Shown piece after piece: positions 1 to 6,406 of a DNA stretch of 19,849 bases. Position 1 is the first letter of the stretch. Each line of letters starts with the position of its first letter. This DNA is from Evtepia sp. (GTDB lineage: Bacteria > Bacillota > Clostridia > Oscillospirales > Oscillospiraceae): the NCBI GenBank assembly GCA_020025735.1, contig JAHHRP010000018.1:1-19849 (forward strand), read 5' to 3'. Under the pieces are notes generated by a model, which was given only the letters and a program-made list of their open reading frames with translations, made no database searches and was not told where the DNA came from. The position numbers and the translations under genes are program-made.

Positions 1-65
1 TCAGTCGGCAGAGCACCTGCCTTTTAAGCAGGGTGTCCGGGGTTCGAATCCCCGACGGGTCACCA
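1..65 (+). tRNA. tRNA-Lys (anticodon TTT), 5' end cut by window edge
   Basis: The 3' two thirds of a tRNA. The anticodon arm reads CCTGC-CTTTTAA-GCAGG, which puts TTT at positions 34-36 and makes it a lysine tRNA. The T arm is CGGGG-TTCGAAT-CCCCG. The 3' acceptor strand ACGGGTC is followed by discriminator A and an encoded CCA at 63-65. The first acceptor strand (expected GACCCGT) and the start of the D arm lie outside the window. Confidence 0.95.
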
Positions 66-116
66 AACACATGATGCAATGGATGCAATATCCGTTGCAT
101 CATGTGTTTTTTTGTT
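65..116 (+). terminator. Intrinsic terminator after tRNA-Lys
   Basis: A perfect 15-bp stem pairs 65-79 (starts AAACACATGATG) with 95-109. It continues inward through a T-G pair and GGAT/ATCC to a 5-nt loop, about 20 bp in all. A run of T residues follows (107-113, then GTTTG). The stem begins on the last base of the encoded CCA. Confidence 0.85.
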
Positions 117-129
117 TGAGTATATTTGA

Positions 130-165
130 AACGCCTTTGGACTGGAGTGGTCCAAGGGCGTTTTT
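130..165 (+). terminator. Second tandem hairpin terminator
   Basis: A 13-bp stem (AACGCCTTTGGAC at 130-142 with GTCCAAGGGCGTT at 150-162, one G-T pair) ends in TTTTT at 161-165. It reads best on the plus strand as a backup to the tRNA terminator. The minus strand lacks a T run beyond it, so it is only a weak candidate for ending the convergent LysR gene. Confidence 0.65.
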
Positions 166-188
166 ACAGAAGAGAAGAAAAGTTGCTT

Positions 189-1064
189 TCAGCGGGAAAC
201 CCCCATGGTTTTCCGGGCGCTGATTAGGAACCGCCGGGCAGCAGGGGAGAGGTTCTCAGGGTCTGGCAGGGATGCACCCAACTGCCGATGAGCACGGGGG
301 ATCAAGGGACGGACTGTGACGCCTGGATGTTCTTCATGAAGATAGAGGGCAGGCATCAGGGATACGCCCAACTCCAGCCGGACCATGGCCAGAATGGCTA
401 ACTCATCCTTTGAGGTCCAGCGGACATTGGGGCGGACGCCTGCTTCACGAATGACGCGAGAGATATCATAGTCATAGGCACGGTCCTCTAGAATGAAGGG
501 TTCATTGGCCAACTGGTCCAGAGAGAGCTCTGGGCAGTCTGCAAGGGGATGATTTTGCGGGACCACAGCCCAGATTTCATCTTCCAGAAAGGGAATCCAG
601 TAGTTTTGGGAGCCTTTGTGATGACTGCAAAAAGCCAAGTCTACGGCACCTTCCCGCAGCCATTCGTCCAACTCTTCCTGGCCACTTTCCCGGATTGAGA
701 CAGTAATACCAGGGCATTGTAGAGCAAAGTCTCGCAAGATCTGGGGCAGCCAGAAGCGAGAAATAGAAGGAAAGGTGGCAAGCGACACGGTCCCGACTGC
801 CAAGCCCCGGATGGCAGCTACTTTTTCATCTAGTTGTCGGTTTTTTCGTTCCAGAGCCCGCAGCAGCGGTAGGATACGCTGACAGTCATCCGTAGGCCGA
901 ACACCTGCGCGAGAACGGACAAGCAATGGAAAACCTATTTCCGTCTCTAATGTTTTGATGACGTAGCTTAGGCCGGACTGGGTGTAGCCCAGCTGTTCCG
1001 CGGCCCGCGTCAGATTCCCCAGATCAATGGCGGTGAGCAGGGCAACGCATTTGTTTTGATCCAT
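189..1064 (-). CDS. LysR-family transcriptional regulator
   Basis: A 291-residue protein of normal LysR length. Residues 1-60 form the winged helix-turn-helix, with the typical AAEQLGYTQSGLSYVIKTLE recognition region. Residues 90-285 form a periplasmic-binding-like effector domain (for example VGTVSLATFPSISRFWLPQI, AVDLAFCSHH and LGVSLMPALYL). It should bind DNA as a tetramer and respond to a small ligand that cannot be named from sequence. The start is supported by AAAGGAGG four bases before the ATG. It is divergent from a 62-residue membrane protein, 202 bp away, with overlapping promoters between them. That arrangement is typical of a LysR protein controlling its neighbour and itself. The effector and any further targets are unknown. 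Confidence 0.95.
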   Translation of the reverse strand: MDQNKCVALLTAIDLGNLTRAAEQLGYTQSGLSYVIKTLETEIGFPLLVRSRAGVRPTDDCQRILPLLRALERKNRQLDEKVAAIRGLAVGTVSLATFPSISRFWLPQILRDFALQCPGITVSIRESGQEELDEWLREGAVDLAFCSHHKGSQNYWIPFLEDEIWAVVPQNHPLADCPELSLDQLANEPFILEDRAYDYDISRVIREAGVRPNVRWTSKDELAILAMVRLELGVSLMPALYLHEEHPGVTVRPLIPRAHRQLGASLPDPENLSPAARRFLISARKTMGVSR

Positions 1065-1153
1065 AAGTCCTCCTTTCCATCAAAAAAACTGATGGGTGTT
1101 CCATGTGTTTCTTTTCCCCAGAAAAACTGATGAAAAGGATGCGTTTTCCTCGT

Positions 1154-1182
1154 TTTACAAAGAGAGGTGGGTTTAGTATAAT
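1154..1182 (+). promoter_or_regulatory. Predicted sigma-A promoter of the 62-residue membrane protein
   Basis: TTTACA at 1154-1159, a 17-bp spacer, and a perfect TATAAT at 1177-1182. Predicted transcript start is near 1190, giving a leader of about 77 nt. It overlaps the minus-strand promoter predicted for the LysR gene. Confidence 0.7.
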
Positions 1183-1203
1183 GCAAGCAGAAAGAGAAAG
1201 CAA
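1175..1203 (-). promoter_or_regulatory. Predicted LysR promoter, overlapping the divergent promoter
   Basis: Read on the minus strand: TTGCTT (1203-1198), 17 bp, TATACT (1180-1175). The -10 hexamers of the two opposing promoters share bases 1177-1180, so polymerase could not occupy both at once. A direct repeat GCAAGCAGA at 1183-1191 and 1200-1208 covers the same stretch and could be a regulator site. Confidence 0.45.
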
Positions 1204-1266
1204 GCAGACTGGTCGGAGAAACTTCCTTTTCTTATATGGTTTCATTCTCGAGAAAGGAGAATTATT

Positions 1267-1455
1267 ATGAAAACGAGAAGATCTCATCTTGTGAATTTGT
1301 TGCTTTGGTTGGTGATGCTGGCTGCCTATGTGGTTGCCTTGAGTTATCTGCCCCAGGCACCCGGTCTGTTGCTGATCTTGCCAGCTGGTCTGGGTGGCAT
1401 CGCAGCTGCACAGGAGTGGTCTGATTACCTCTCCATGAAGAAGCGGCACATTTGA
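1267..1455 (+). CDS. Small membrane protein, 62 residues, unknown function
   Basis: Residues 1-8 are basic, followed by two hydrophobic segments (about 9-28 and 32-48) and a charged tail ending KKRHI. This predicts a two-pass inner-membrane protein with both ends in the cytoplasm. The ATG is preceded by AAAGGAG seven bases upstream, and a strong predicted promoter lies at 1154-1182. An overlapping frame starting at 1236 lacks a ribosome site, so this frame is preferred. It is divergent from a LysR regulator and is probably its target. I do not recognise a family, and no catalytic or binding motif is visible. Confidence 0.7.
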   Translation: MKTRRSHLVNLLLWLVMLAAYVVALSYLPQAPGLLLILPAGLGGIAAAQEWSDYLSMKKRHI

Positions 1456-1476
1456 GGATACTTTTTTACCAACCCC

Positions 1477-1502
1477 ATTAGAATACTTTTCTCAATTCTA
1501 AT
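1477..1502. repeat. AT-rich 8-bp inverted repeat
   Basis: ATTAGAAT (1477-1484) and ATTCTAAT (1495-1502) form a perfect 8-bp dyad around a 10-base centre, 21 bases after the stop of the small membrane gene. It lacks a G+C-rich stem or clean T run, so a protein site or a weak hairpin is possible. No gene was found between 1456 and 2098. That stretch holds this dyad, a terminator, a promoter and the T-box leader. Confidence 0.35.
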
Positions 1503-1515
1503 TCATTGAAAAAGA

Positions 1516-1566
1516 TGCGGACCCACTGGAACGTCCCCTTTGTTCCAGTGGGTCCGCAGTCTGTTT
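1516..1566. terminator. Strong hairpin, likely terminator of the small membrane gene
   Basis: A perfect 17-bp stem pairs 1516-1532 with 1542-1558 (TGCGGACCCACTGGAAC and its complement) around a 9-nt loop. It is followed on the plus strand by GTCTGTTTT. On the minus strand it is followed by CATCTTTTT, so it could work in both directions. The T runs are not immediate, which lowers certainty. Confidence 0.6.
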
Positions 1567-1706
1567 TATGGACAGGTTTTGAGATCCTGTTAGTGCCCAC
1601 GATGTTTTTCTTTCCAGGATGTGTTTTTATCCTCGCACAGTTATCATAACAGAATCCCTCAAGCGCTGCAAGAGGGAAGGATATTCCGATGGCAGAAAAA
1701 TGAGTC

Positions 1707-1735
1707 TTGACGAAGCGTATGGAACGTGCTATCAT
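1707..1735 (+). promoter_or_regulatory. Predicted sigma-A promoter of the T-box/trpXYZ operon
   Basis: TTGACG (1707-1712), a 17-bp spacer, then TATCAT (1730-1735). Predicted transcript start is near 1742, just before the first paired element of the T-box leader. Confidence 0.75.
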
Positions 1736-1754
1736 GAGAAAAATTAAATTAAAA

Positions 1755-2030
1755 AACCAGTGAGTAAGAAGAGTACCTTTTCATTCAGCCCTTTAGAGAG
1801 CTGCGGACGGTGGAAGCGTAGCGGGACAGTGAAGAGAGAATGGCCTTACGAGGGCGGAGCGAACACCCCACAGGGGCAAGTAGTGGCCGACGGGGACCGC
1901 ACCCGTTATCCGGGCGGCACATATGATGGTATGTGAAAGGAGCGGGCGCAATGCGCCAAGTTGGGTGGTACCGCAGGAGTTATAGTCTTGTCCCATTTCG
2001 TTGAAAAACGAGTGGAGCAAGGCTTTTTTT
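1755..2030 (+). promoter_or_regulatory. T-box leader, tryptophan-specific (specifier TGG)
   Basis: A tRNA-sensing transcription attenuator. The conserved T-box core GGGTGGTACCGC lies at 1963-1974, with the acceptor-pairing TGGT at 1966-1969. Stem I can be read. The lower helix pairs GTAAG (1764-1768) with CTTAC (1845-1849). The specifier loop has AGTA (1772-1775) opposite GAA (1838-1840), followed by TGG (1841-1843). The upper helix pairs TTCATT (1780-1785) with AGTGAA (1828-1833). TGG in the specifier position means uncharged tRNA-Trp. The intrinsic terminator is 1984-2030: a long imperfect stem from AGTCTTGTCCCA to its partner ending GCAAGGCT, then seven T. TGGG (1962-1965) can instead pair with CCCA (1992-1995), giving the antiterminator. 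When Trp is short, uncharged tRNA should let transcription into the importer genes. Confidence 0.93.
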
Positions 2031-2098
2031 GTTGTCCATCTTTTGGCCAAAGGAGGACCGTGTCCCCATCAAAAGGAAATCAAAAGGAGAGAATTGAC

Positions 2099-3106
2099 AT
2101 GAAAAATCTGAAAAAACTGTTTTGTGGTGTGCTGTCCTTGGCTATGGTTTTGGGTCTGGCTGCCTGTGGTGGAGGGAATGGTGATCGGGGGAATGCAGCC
2201 CAAGGGGAGGGAAAAGTCCCCATTATCGGGGTCAGCCAGTATGGTCAGCACGCCTCTCTGAATAACTGCCGAGAAGGATTTCTGAAAGGTCTGGAAGAGG
2301 CTGGCTTGAAGGAAGGTACCGACTACACCATTGATTACCAGAATGCTAGTTTTGATGACAATATGGCCATTCAGATTGCACAGGCATTCTCTGCTGAGGA
2401 TGCAGCCCTAATGGTAGGAATTGCGACCTCCGCAGCGACTGCCTGCTATGCTGCTGCCGAAGACAAAGATATCCCTGTCATCTTCACTGCGATCACAGAC
2501 CCGGTGGGGGCCAAACTAGATTCTGGGAATATCACCGGGACATCTGATGTGCTGCCCGTGGAGGGGCAATTGAAACTAATCCGTGCCCTCCAGCCTGAGG
2601 CCAAACGCATCGGGATAGTTTATACGACCAGTGAGGCAAACTCTGTTTACTCTCTTGGGGTGTATCAGGAAAAGGCTGCCGCGTATGGTTTTACCATTGA
2701 GGCGGTAGGGATTACTGCCCAGGCAGAGGTGACACAGGCGGTAGATTCCCTCATTGCCAAGGGGGTGGATTGCTTTTCTAACCTTACCGACAATAATGTA
2801 GTTGGGGTGCTGGGTTCCATTTTGGAAAAGACCAATGAAGCGAAGATTCCCGTTTATGGCTCTGAGATTGAGCAGATGAAGTTAGGCTGTGTGGCCGGTG
2901 CGGGGCTGGACTATATTCAGCTGGGCATTCAAACAGGAAAACTGGCGGCAAAGGTACTTACTGGTGAGGCTGTCTGCCAAGATTTGCCCTATGAAGTGAT
3001 TGAAAACTTTTCCCTCTATACCAACAGCAAGGCGCTGGCCAAGATGGGTCTGACCTTGCCTGATGAAGTGGCGAAGACGGCGCAAGAGGTAGGGGAGACT
3101 GCCTAA
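2099..3106 (+). CDS. trpX: Tryptophan ABC importer, substrate-binding lipoprotein
   Basis: A 335-residue lipoprotein of the ABC_sub_bind family (PF04392 type). Residues 1-22 are a lipoprotein signal ending in lipobox LAAC with Cys23, followed by a Gly/Asn-rich linker. The mature part has the two-lobed pattern seen in this family (IIGVSQYGQHASLNNCREGF near the start, then ATSAATACYAA, PVIFTAITDPV, and late YIQLGIQTGKLAAKVLTGE). It should capture substrate outside the membrane. The Trp assignment rests mainly on the TGG T-box just upstream, because trpXYZ is a known T-box-controlled transporter predicted by comparative genomics. The ATG at 2099 has AAAGGAGA before it and gives an exact signal peptide. 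An in-frame GTG at 2060 also follows an AGGAGG but would add 13 residues before the signal. The permease gene starts 22 bases downstream. Confidence 0.9.
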   Translation: MKNLKKLFCGVLSLAMVLGLAACGGGNGDRGNAAQGEGKVPIIGVSQYGQHASLNNCREGFLKGLEEAGLKEGTDYTIDYQNASFDDNMAIQIAQAFSAEDAALMVGIATSAATACYAAAEDKDIPVIFTAITDPVGAKLDSGNITGTSDVLPVEGQLKLIRALQPEAKRIGIVYTTSEANSVYSLGVYQEKAAAYGFTIEAVGITAQAEVTQAVDSLIAKGVDCFSNLTDNNVVGVLGSILEKTNEAKIPVYGSEIEQMKLGCVAGAGLDYIQLGIQTGKLAAKVLTGEAVCQDLPYEVIENFSLYTNSKALAKMGLTLPDEVAKTAQEVGETA

Positions 3107-3128
3107 ACCAGAAGGAGGAATTGACAGG

Positions 3129-4067
3129 ATGTCAGACTTGATCGTTTCTACATTAACCCAGGGCTTGATTTATGCGCTGCTGTCTTATGGCGTGTATATC
3201 ACCTATTCTGTCCTGGATTTTCCCGACTTGACGGTAGACAGCAGTTTTCCCCTGGGTGCGGCGGTGACGGCCATTCTCCTGCTGGGTGGCGTGAACCCTT
3301 GGCTCACACTTTTGTGTGCGGCGGGTGCTGGAGCAGTGGCGGGCCTATGCACAGGCTTCATTCATGTGCGACTGGGGGTACGGGATCTGCTGGCTGGCAT
3401 CATCACCATGACAGCGCTCTCCTCGATTAACCTGGTCATTGCTGGCTCTAATGTGACAGTGGAGCGGGCAATAGACACCATCTTTACCTCCCCCCCTGTC
3501 ATGGCACTGCTGGGAGATCTGACTTTATCGGGAAGGAAACTGGTGGTTGCGCTGGTGCTGGCAGTGGCTGTTAAGGTTCTGTTGGATCTGTACTTCTGCA
3601 CCAAGTCAGGATTGCTTCTCCGAGCGGTGGGGGACAACAGCACCTTGGTGACCGCACTGGCAAAAAATAAAGGGAATATGAAGGTTTTAGGGGTAGTTAT
3701 TGCCAATGCGCTGGTGGCCTTGTGCGGCGGCGTACTGTGCCAGGAACAGAGAAGTTACTCTGCGGTTATGGGCATTGGACAGGTGGTTTTCGGCTTGGCG
3801 ACGGTCATCATAGGCATTTCCATCATCCGCTTTTTTGCACGGTCCAAGGTTGCCCAGGGGATGCGGAAGGTGAAAGGACTACGCTTCTTAGCGACACCAA
3901 AAGGGACCACAGCGGTACTGCTGGGGAGCATCTTGTATAAATTCTGTGTCCAAATTGCGATCAATGCTGGCTTGCCGGCACACATGCTCAAGTTCATCAC
4001 AGCTGCACTCTTCCTGGTGGTGCTGGTGGTCGCGGGCCGAAGAGGGGAGGAGATCATCCATGCTTGA
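3129..4067 (+). CDS. trpY: Tryptophan ABC importer, permease
   Basis: A 312-residue integral membrane protein of the branched-chain-type permease family (BPD_transp_2 fold). It has about eight hydrophobic segments. The early motif TQGLIYALLSYGVYITYSVL and the loop SGLLLRAVGDNSTLVTALAKN, the probable coupling helix for the ATPase, match permeases paired with ABC_sub_bind lipoproteins. It forms the transmembrane path. AAGGAGG stands upstream of the ATG. The last eight bases overlap the ATPase gene in an ATGCTTGA junction, which points to translational coupling. Length is usual for the family. Trp specificity is inferred from the operon's T-box and not from this protein. Confidence 0.9.
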   Translation: MSDLIVSTLTQGLIYALLSYGVYITYSVLDFPDLTVDSSFPLGAAVTAILLLGGVNPWLTLLCAAGAGAVAGLCTGFIHVRLGVRDLLAGIITMTALSSINLVIAGSNVTVERAIDTIFTSPPVMALLGDLTLSGRKLVVALVLAVAVKVLLDLYFCTKSGLLLRAVGDNSTLVTALAKNKGNMKVLGVVIANALVALCGGVLCQEQRSYSAVMGIGQVVFGLATVIIGISIIRFFARSKVAQGMRKVKGLRFLATPKGTTAVLLGSILYKFCVQIAINAGLPAHMLKFITAALFLVVLVVAGRRGEEIIHA

Positions 4068-4824
4068 GCTGCGGGAGATTAGAAAAATCTATAACGCGGG
4101 AACGGTAACGGAACTGAAACTGTTTGATGGGTTTCATCTTGTTGTGCCGGATGGTCAGTTTGTTTCTATTGTGGGCAGCAATGGCTCAGGGAAGACCTCG
4201 CTGCTGAATTTATTGTGCGGGTCGATTCCTCTGGATGGAGGCGATATACTCATAGATGGCAAAAGTATTCGTAAGCAGAAGGATTACCAGCGGTATGCAT
4301 CCATTGGCCGAGTATATCAAAATCCGTCTTTGGGCACCTGTCCCAACCTGACCATGTTGGAAAACCTTTCCTTGGCGGATAACAAAGGGAAAACCTTTGG
4401 TCTGGGTTTTGGGATTAACCGAAAGCGGATTGCATTTTATCGTGATGAGCTTGCTTCTTTGGGCCTTGGCCTGGAGGATAAGATGGAAGTGAAGATGGGT
4501 GCCTTGTCTGGTGGACAGCGTCAAGCTGTGGCTCTGCTCATGGCAACCATGACCCCATTGAAGTTCCTTATTTTGGACGAGCATACAGCAGCCCTGGATC
4601 CTAAGACTGCGGAAACCATCATGGTGCTTACCGGTAAAATCGTTCGGGAAAAAGGATTGACGGCCATGATGGTGACCCATCATCTCCGCTATGCAGTGGA
4701 GTATGGAGATCGTTTGCTGATGCTCCATCACGGCCAGATTGTTTTAGATCGGGCTGGGCAGGAGAAGCAGGAGACCGCCACGGAGGAACTGCTCCAGATA
4801 TTCAATCAGTATAGTATTCTTTAA
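4060..4824 (+). CDS. trpZ: Tryptophan ABC importer, ATP-binding subunit
   Basis: A 254-residue ABC ATPase with all expected motifs: Walker A GSNGSGKT (39-46), Q-loop Gln87 (VYQNPS), signature LSGGQ (149-153), Walker B FLILDEH (169-175), D-loop ALDP and switch His207 (MMVTHH). It powers the TrpY permease from the cytoplasmic side. The Walker B glutamate is present (Glu174), so it should be active. The ATG at 4060 was chosen because it gives a normal N-terminus (MLELREIRKIYN) and overlaps the permease stop. An upstream frame extension lies inside the permease gene and is not needed. A strong terminator follows at 4832, so the operon ends here. Confidence 0.92.
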   Translation: MLELREIRKIYNAGTVTELKLFDGFHLVVPDGQFVSIVGSNGSGKTSLLNLLCGSIPLDGGDILIDGKSIRKQKDYQRYASIGRVYQNPSLGTCPNLTMLENLSLADNKGKTFGLGFGINRKRIAFYRDELASLGLGLEDKMEVKMGALSGGQRQAVALLMATMTPLKFLILDEHTAALDPKTAETIMVLTGKIVREKGLTAMMVTHHLRYAVEYGDRLLMLHHGQIVLDRAGQEKQETATEELLQIFNQYSIL

Positions 4825-4831
4825 AAAAGAC

Positions 4832-4865
4832 AGCGGCGTGCAGAGAGATCTGCACGCCGCTTTTG
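4832..4865 (+). terminator. Terminator of the trpXYZ operon
   Basis: A perfect 13-bp stem (AGCGGCGTGCAGA at 4832-4844, GAGA loop, complement at 4849-4861) followed by TTTTGTGTT. Confidence 0.85.
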
Positions 4866-4873
4866 TGTTGGAT

Positions 4874-4908
4874 AAAAAACGTAGCCCGAGGAGAACACTC
4901 GGGCTACG
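4874..4908 (-). terminator. Terminator of the infC-rpmI-rplT operon
   Basis: On the minus strand, an 11-bp stem (CGTAGCCCGAG at 4908-4898 with its complement at 4890-4880) is followed at once by TTTTTT (4879-4874). It stands back to back with the trpXYZ terminator, 8 bases away. Confidence 0.88.
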
Positions 4909-4932
4909 AAAATAGCGTTATGGTGTTTTGAC

Positions 4933-5289
4933 TCAGGCCAGTTTTGCTTTGGACAGCTCGGTCAGAGCAGTGAAAGCAGCCTTGTCGTTGACGGCCATCT
5001 CAGCCAGCATCTTGCGGTTGATCTCTACGCCAGCCAGTTTCAGACCGTGCATGAAGTTGGAATAGTTCATGCCGTTGAGCTTGCAAGCGGCGCTGATCCG
5101 GGTGATCCACAGCTGACGGAAATTACGCTTCTTCTGCTTGCGGCCTACATAAGCGTAGGTCAGGGACTTCATAACCTGTTCATTGGCCATCTTGAAGTGC
5201 TTAGACTTAGCACCCCAATACCCCTTAGCCATTTTCAGGATCTTATTTCTTCTTTTGCGCGTCATCATTGCGCCTTTGACTCTTGCCAT
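4933..5289 (-). CDS. rplT: Ribosomal protein bL20
   Basis: A 118-residue protein matching bL20 along its full length. It has the basic N-terminus MARVKGAMMTRKRRNKILK, the GYWGAKSKHFKMANEQV block, RKQKKRNFRQLWITRI, and the NGMNYSNFMHGLKLAGVEIN block. It binds 23S rRNA early in assembly of the large subunit. In Firmicutes it also represses its own operon by binding the infC leader. It is the last gene of infC-rpmI-rplT. AGGAGG lies ten bases before the ATG, and 33 bases separate it from rpmI. Confidence 0.98.
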   Translation of the reverse strand: MARVKGAMMTRKRRNKILKMAKGYWGAKSKHFKMANEQVMKSLTYAYVGRKQKKRNFRQLWITRISAACKLNGMNYSNFMHGLKLAGVEINRKMLAEMAVNDKAAFTALTELSKAKLA

Positions 5290-5322
5290 TTTATGTCAGC
5301 CTCCTATGTCTTGTGGTAAAAA

Positions 5323-5526
5323 TTATTTATACAGGATCATGCGCTTGATAGCGGCTTCATTGGTTTTGTCCGCATAAGCGCCGGCGCGGAGGCCGCGTTT
5401 CCGCTTGGTGGTCTTCTTATTCAGGATGTGGCTTTTATTGGCATGGGCGCGCTTGACTTTGCCACTTTTGGTCAGATTAAAGCGCTTTTTGGCTCCGCTG
5501 TGGGTTTTGATCTTCTGTTTAGGCAT
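5323..5526 (-). CDS. rpmI: Ribosomal protein bL35
   Basis: A 67-residue, very basic protein. The start MPKQKIKTHSGAKKRFNLTK and the HILNKKTTKRKRGLR block are diagnostic of bL35 of the large subunit. It lies between infC (16-bp gap) and rplT, the universal order for this operon. AAAGGAG lies nine bases before the ATG. Confidence 0.98.
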   Translation of the reverse strand: MPKQKIKTHSGAKKRFNLTKSGKVKRAHANKSHILNKKTTKRKRGLRAGAYADKTNEAAIKRMILYK

Positions 5527-5542
5527 GGCGGAAAACTCCTTT

Positions 5543-6076
5543 TTATTTTTTGTTCTCTTTGTTCTGTCGGCAGGACAGGAACATGGTCATGTGACGTCCG
5601 TCCAGCTTGGGCTCCTTGTCCATGGTTGCGACCTCAGCGCAATCGGCCGCAAATTTTTCCAACAGACGCTTGCCGATGTCTGTGTGGGCCATTTCCCGTC
5701 CGCGAAAACGGACAGCGACCTTGACCCGGTTGCCGTCGGCCAGGAACCGCTGGGCGTTGCGGACCTTGACATTGAAATCATTGACGTCGATCCCCGGGGA
5801 CATGCGTACCTCTTTGATCTCCACGATCCGCTGGTTTTTCTTTGCCTCCTTGTCCCGCTTTGTTTGCTCAAAGCGGTACTTGCCATAGTCCATGAGCTTG
5901 CAGACGGGGGGGACGGCGTTGGGAGAGATCTTCACCAGGTCCAGGTCGGCCTCGTTGGCTTTTGCCATGGCCTCTGCCAGGGACAGGATACCGAGCTGTT
6001 CTCCCTGGGCGGAGATCAGGCGCACTTCCTTGTCGTGAATCTCTTCATTGATCTGATGAGCCGTGTGAGCTATGAT
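5543..6076 (-). CDS. infC: Translation initiation factor IF-3, non-ATG start
   Basis: IF-3 binds the 30S subunit, keeps 50S away and rejects wrong start codons. The N-domain (QINEEIHDKEVRLISAQGEQ onward), the PPVCKLMDYGKYRFEQ block and the C-domain (EVRMSPGIDVNDFNVK, VKVAVRFRGREMAHTDIG) are intact. A frame search for ATG, GTG or TTG finds only a GTG at 6025, inside the conserved KEVRLIS sequence. That start would remove the family's INEEIHDKE segment and has no ribosome site. A strong GGAGG (6088-6084) stands seven bases before ATC (6076-6074) and ten before ATA (6073-6071). The start given here is the ATC (177 residues). The ATA would give 176. The frame is closed upstream by TAA at 6118-6116, and no standard start lies between. 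AUU or AUC starts are known for infC elsewhere and allow IF-3 to limit its own synthesis. Confidence 0.95.
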   Translation of the reverse strand: MIAHTAHQINEEIHDKEVRLISAQGEQLGILSLAEAMAKANEADLDLVKISPNAVPPVCKLMDYGKYRFEQTKRDKEAKKNQRIVEIKEVRMSPGIDVNDFNVKVRNAQRFLADGNRVKVAVRFRGREMAHTDIGKRLLEKFAADCAEVATMDKEPKLDGRHMTMFLSCRQNKENKK

Positions 6077-6250
6077 TGACGCACCTCCAGTTCTAAACCA
6101 TAAAAAATGGATACCTTACGTAAAAGACGCAAAAAGGTATCCGCACAACAGAAGCCGATGTCTCGAAGAGAGACAGCGACGATACTCTATTGACCTCTGA
6201 AGCACAAGCACAGAGGTGAGGCAGGCGGAACCTTCCTACTTTATTTTACG
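6077..6250 (-). promoter_or_regulatory. infC leader with intrinsic attenuator (L20-type)
   Basis: About 174 nt of transcribed leader before infC. Its last part holds an intrinsic terminator on the minus strand: GGATACCTT (6142-6134) pairs with AAGGTATCC (6117-6109), followed by ATTTTTT (6108-6102). Upstream are two further hairpins: CCTCTG/CAGAGG (6216-6211 with 6199-6194) and TGTCTC/GAGACA (6175-6170 with 6164-6159). In Bacillus and relatives, L20 binds this leader and favours the terminator. The same logic is inferred here from position and layout. I did not verify the rRNA-like L20 site. Confidence 0.8.
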
Positions 6251-6256
6251 GCAGTT

Positions 6257-6285
6257 AGTGTACCACGCATCAAGGGAAATGTCAA
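6257..6285 (-). promoter_or_regulatory. Predicted sigma-A promoter of infC-rpmI-rplT
   Basis: On the minus strand: perfect TTGACA (6285-6280), a 17-bp spacer, TACACT (6262-6257). Predicted start is near 6250. It lies just past the spo0A terminator, so this operon is independent of spo0A. Confidence 0.8.
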
Positions 6286-6304
6286 TAGGGAACTTACTGG
6301 TTTC

Positions 6305-6353
6305 AAAAAGGAACAGCCCGAAACCCGACGGAGAGTACCGGAGGGGTTCGGGC
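6305..6353 (-). terminator. Terminator of spo0A
   Basis: On the minus strand GCCCGAACCCC (6353-6343) pairs with GGGTTTCGGGC (6326-6316), one mismatch, loop of 16 bases. It is followed by TGTTCCTTTTT (to 6305). Confidence 0.75.
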
Positions 6354-6406
6354 AGATTAGATAAAATTGCACAAAGGGAAATGATGGCAGTCCCATTTCT
6401 GTGGAG

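Noticed and set aside
1236..1424. Alternative 62-codon frame overlapping the small membrane gene
   Set aside because: It has no ribosome site, while the overlapping frame at 1267 has AAAGGAG and a clear two-helix product.
1478..1735. 85-codon minus-strand frame in the trpX upstream region
   Set aside because: It runs through the 17-bp hairpin and the operon promoter, and its product shows no recognisable protein pattern.
5405..6079. 224-codon plus-strand frame across infC
   Set aside because: It is the antisense shadow of infC and rpmI and has no ribosome site or family pattern.
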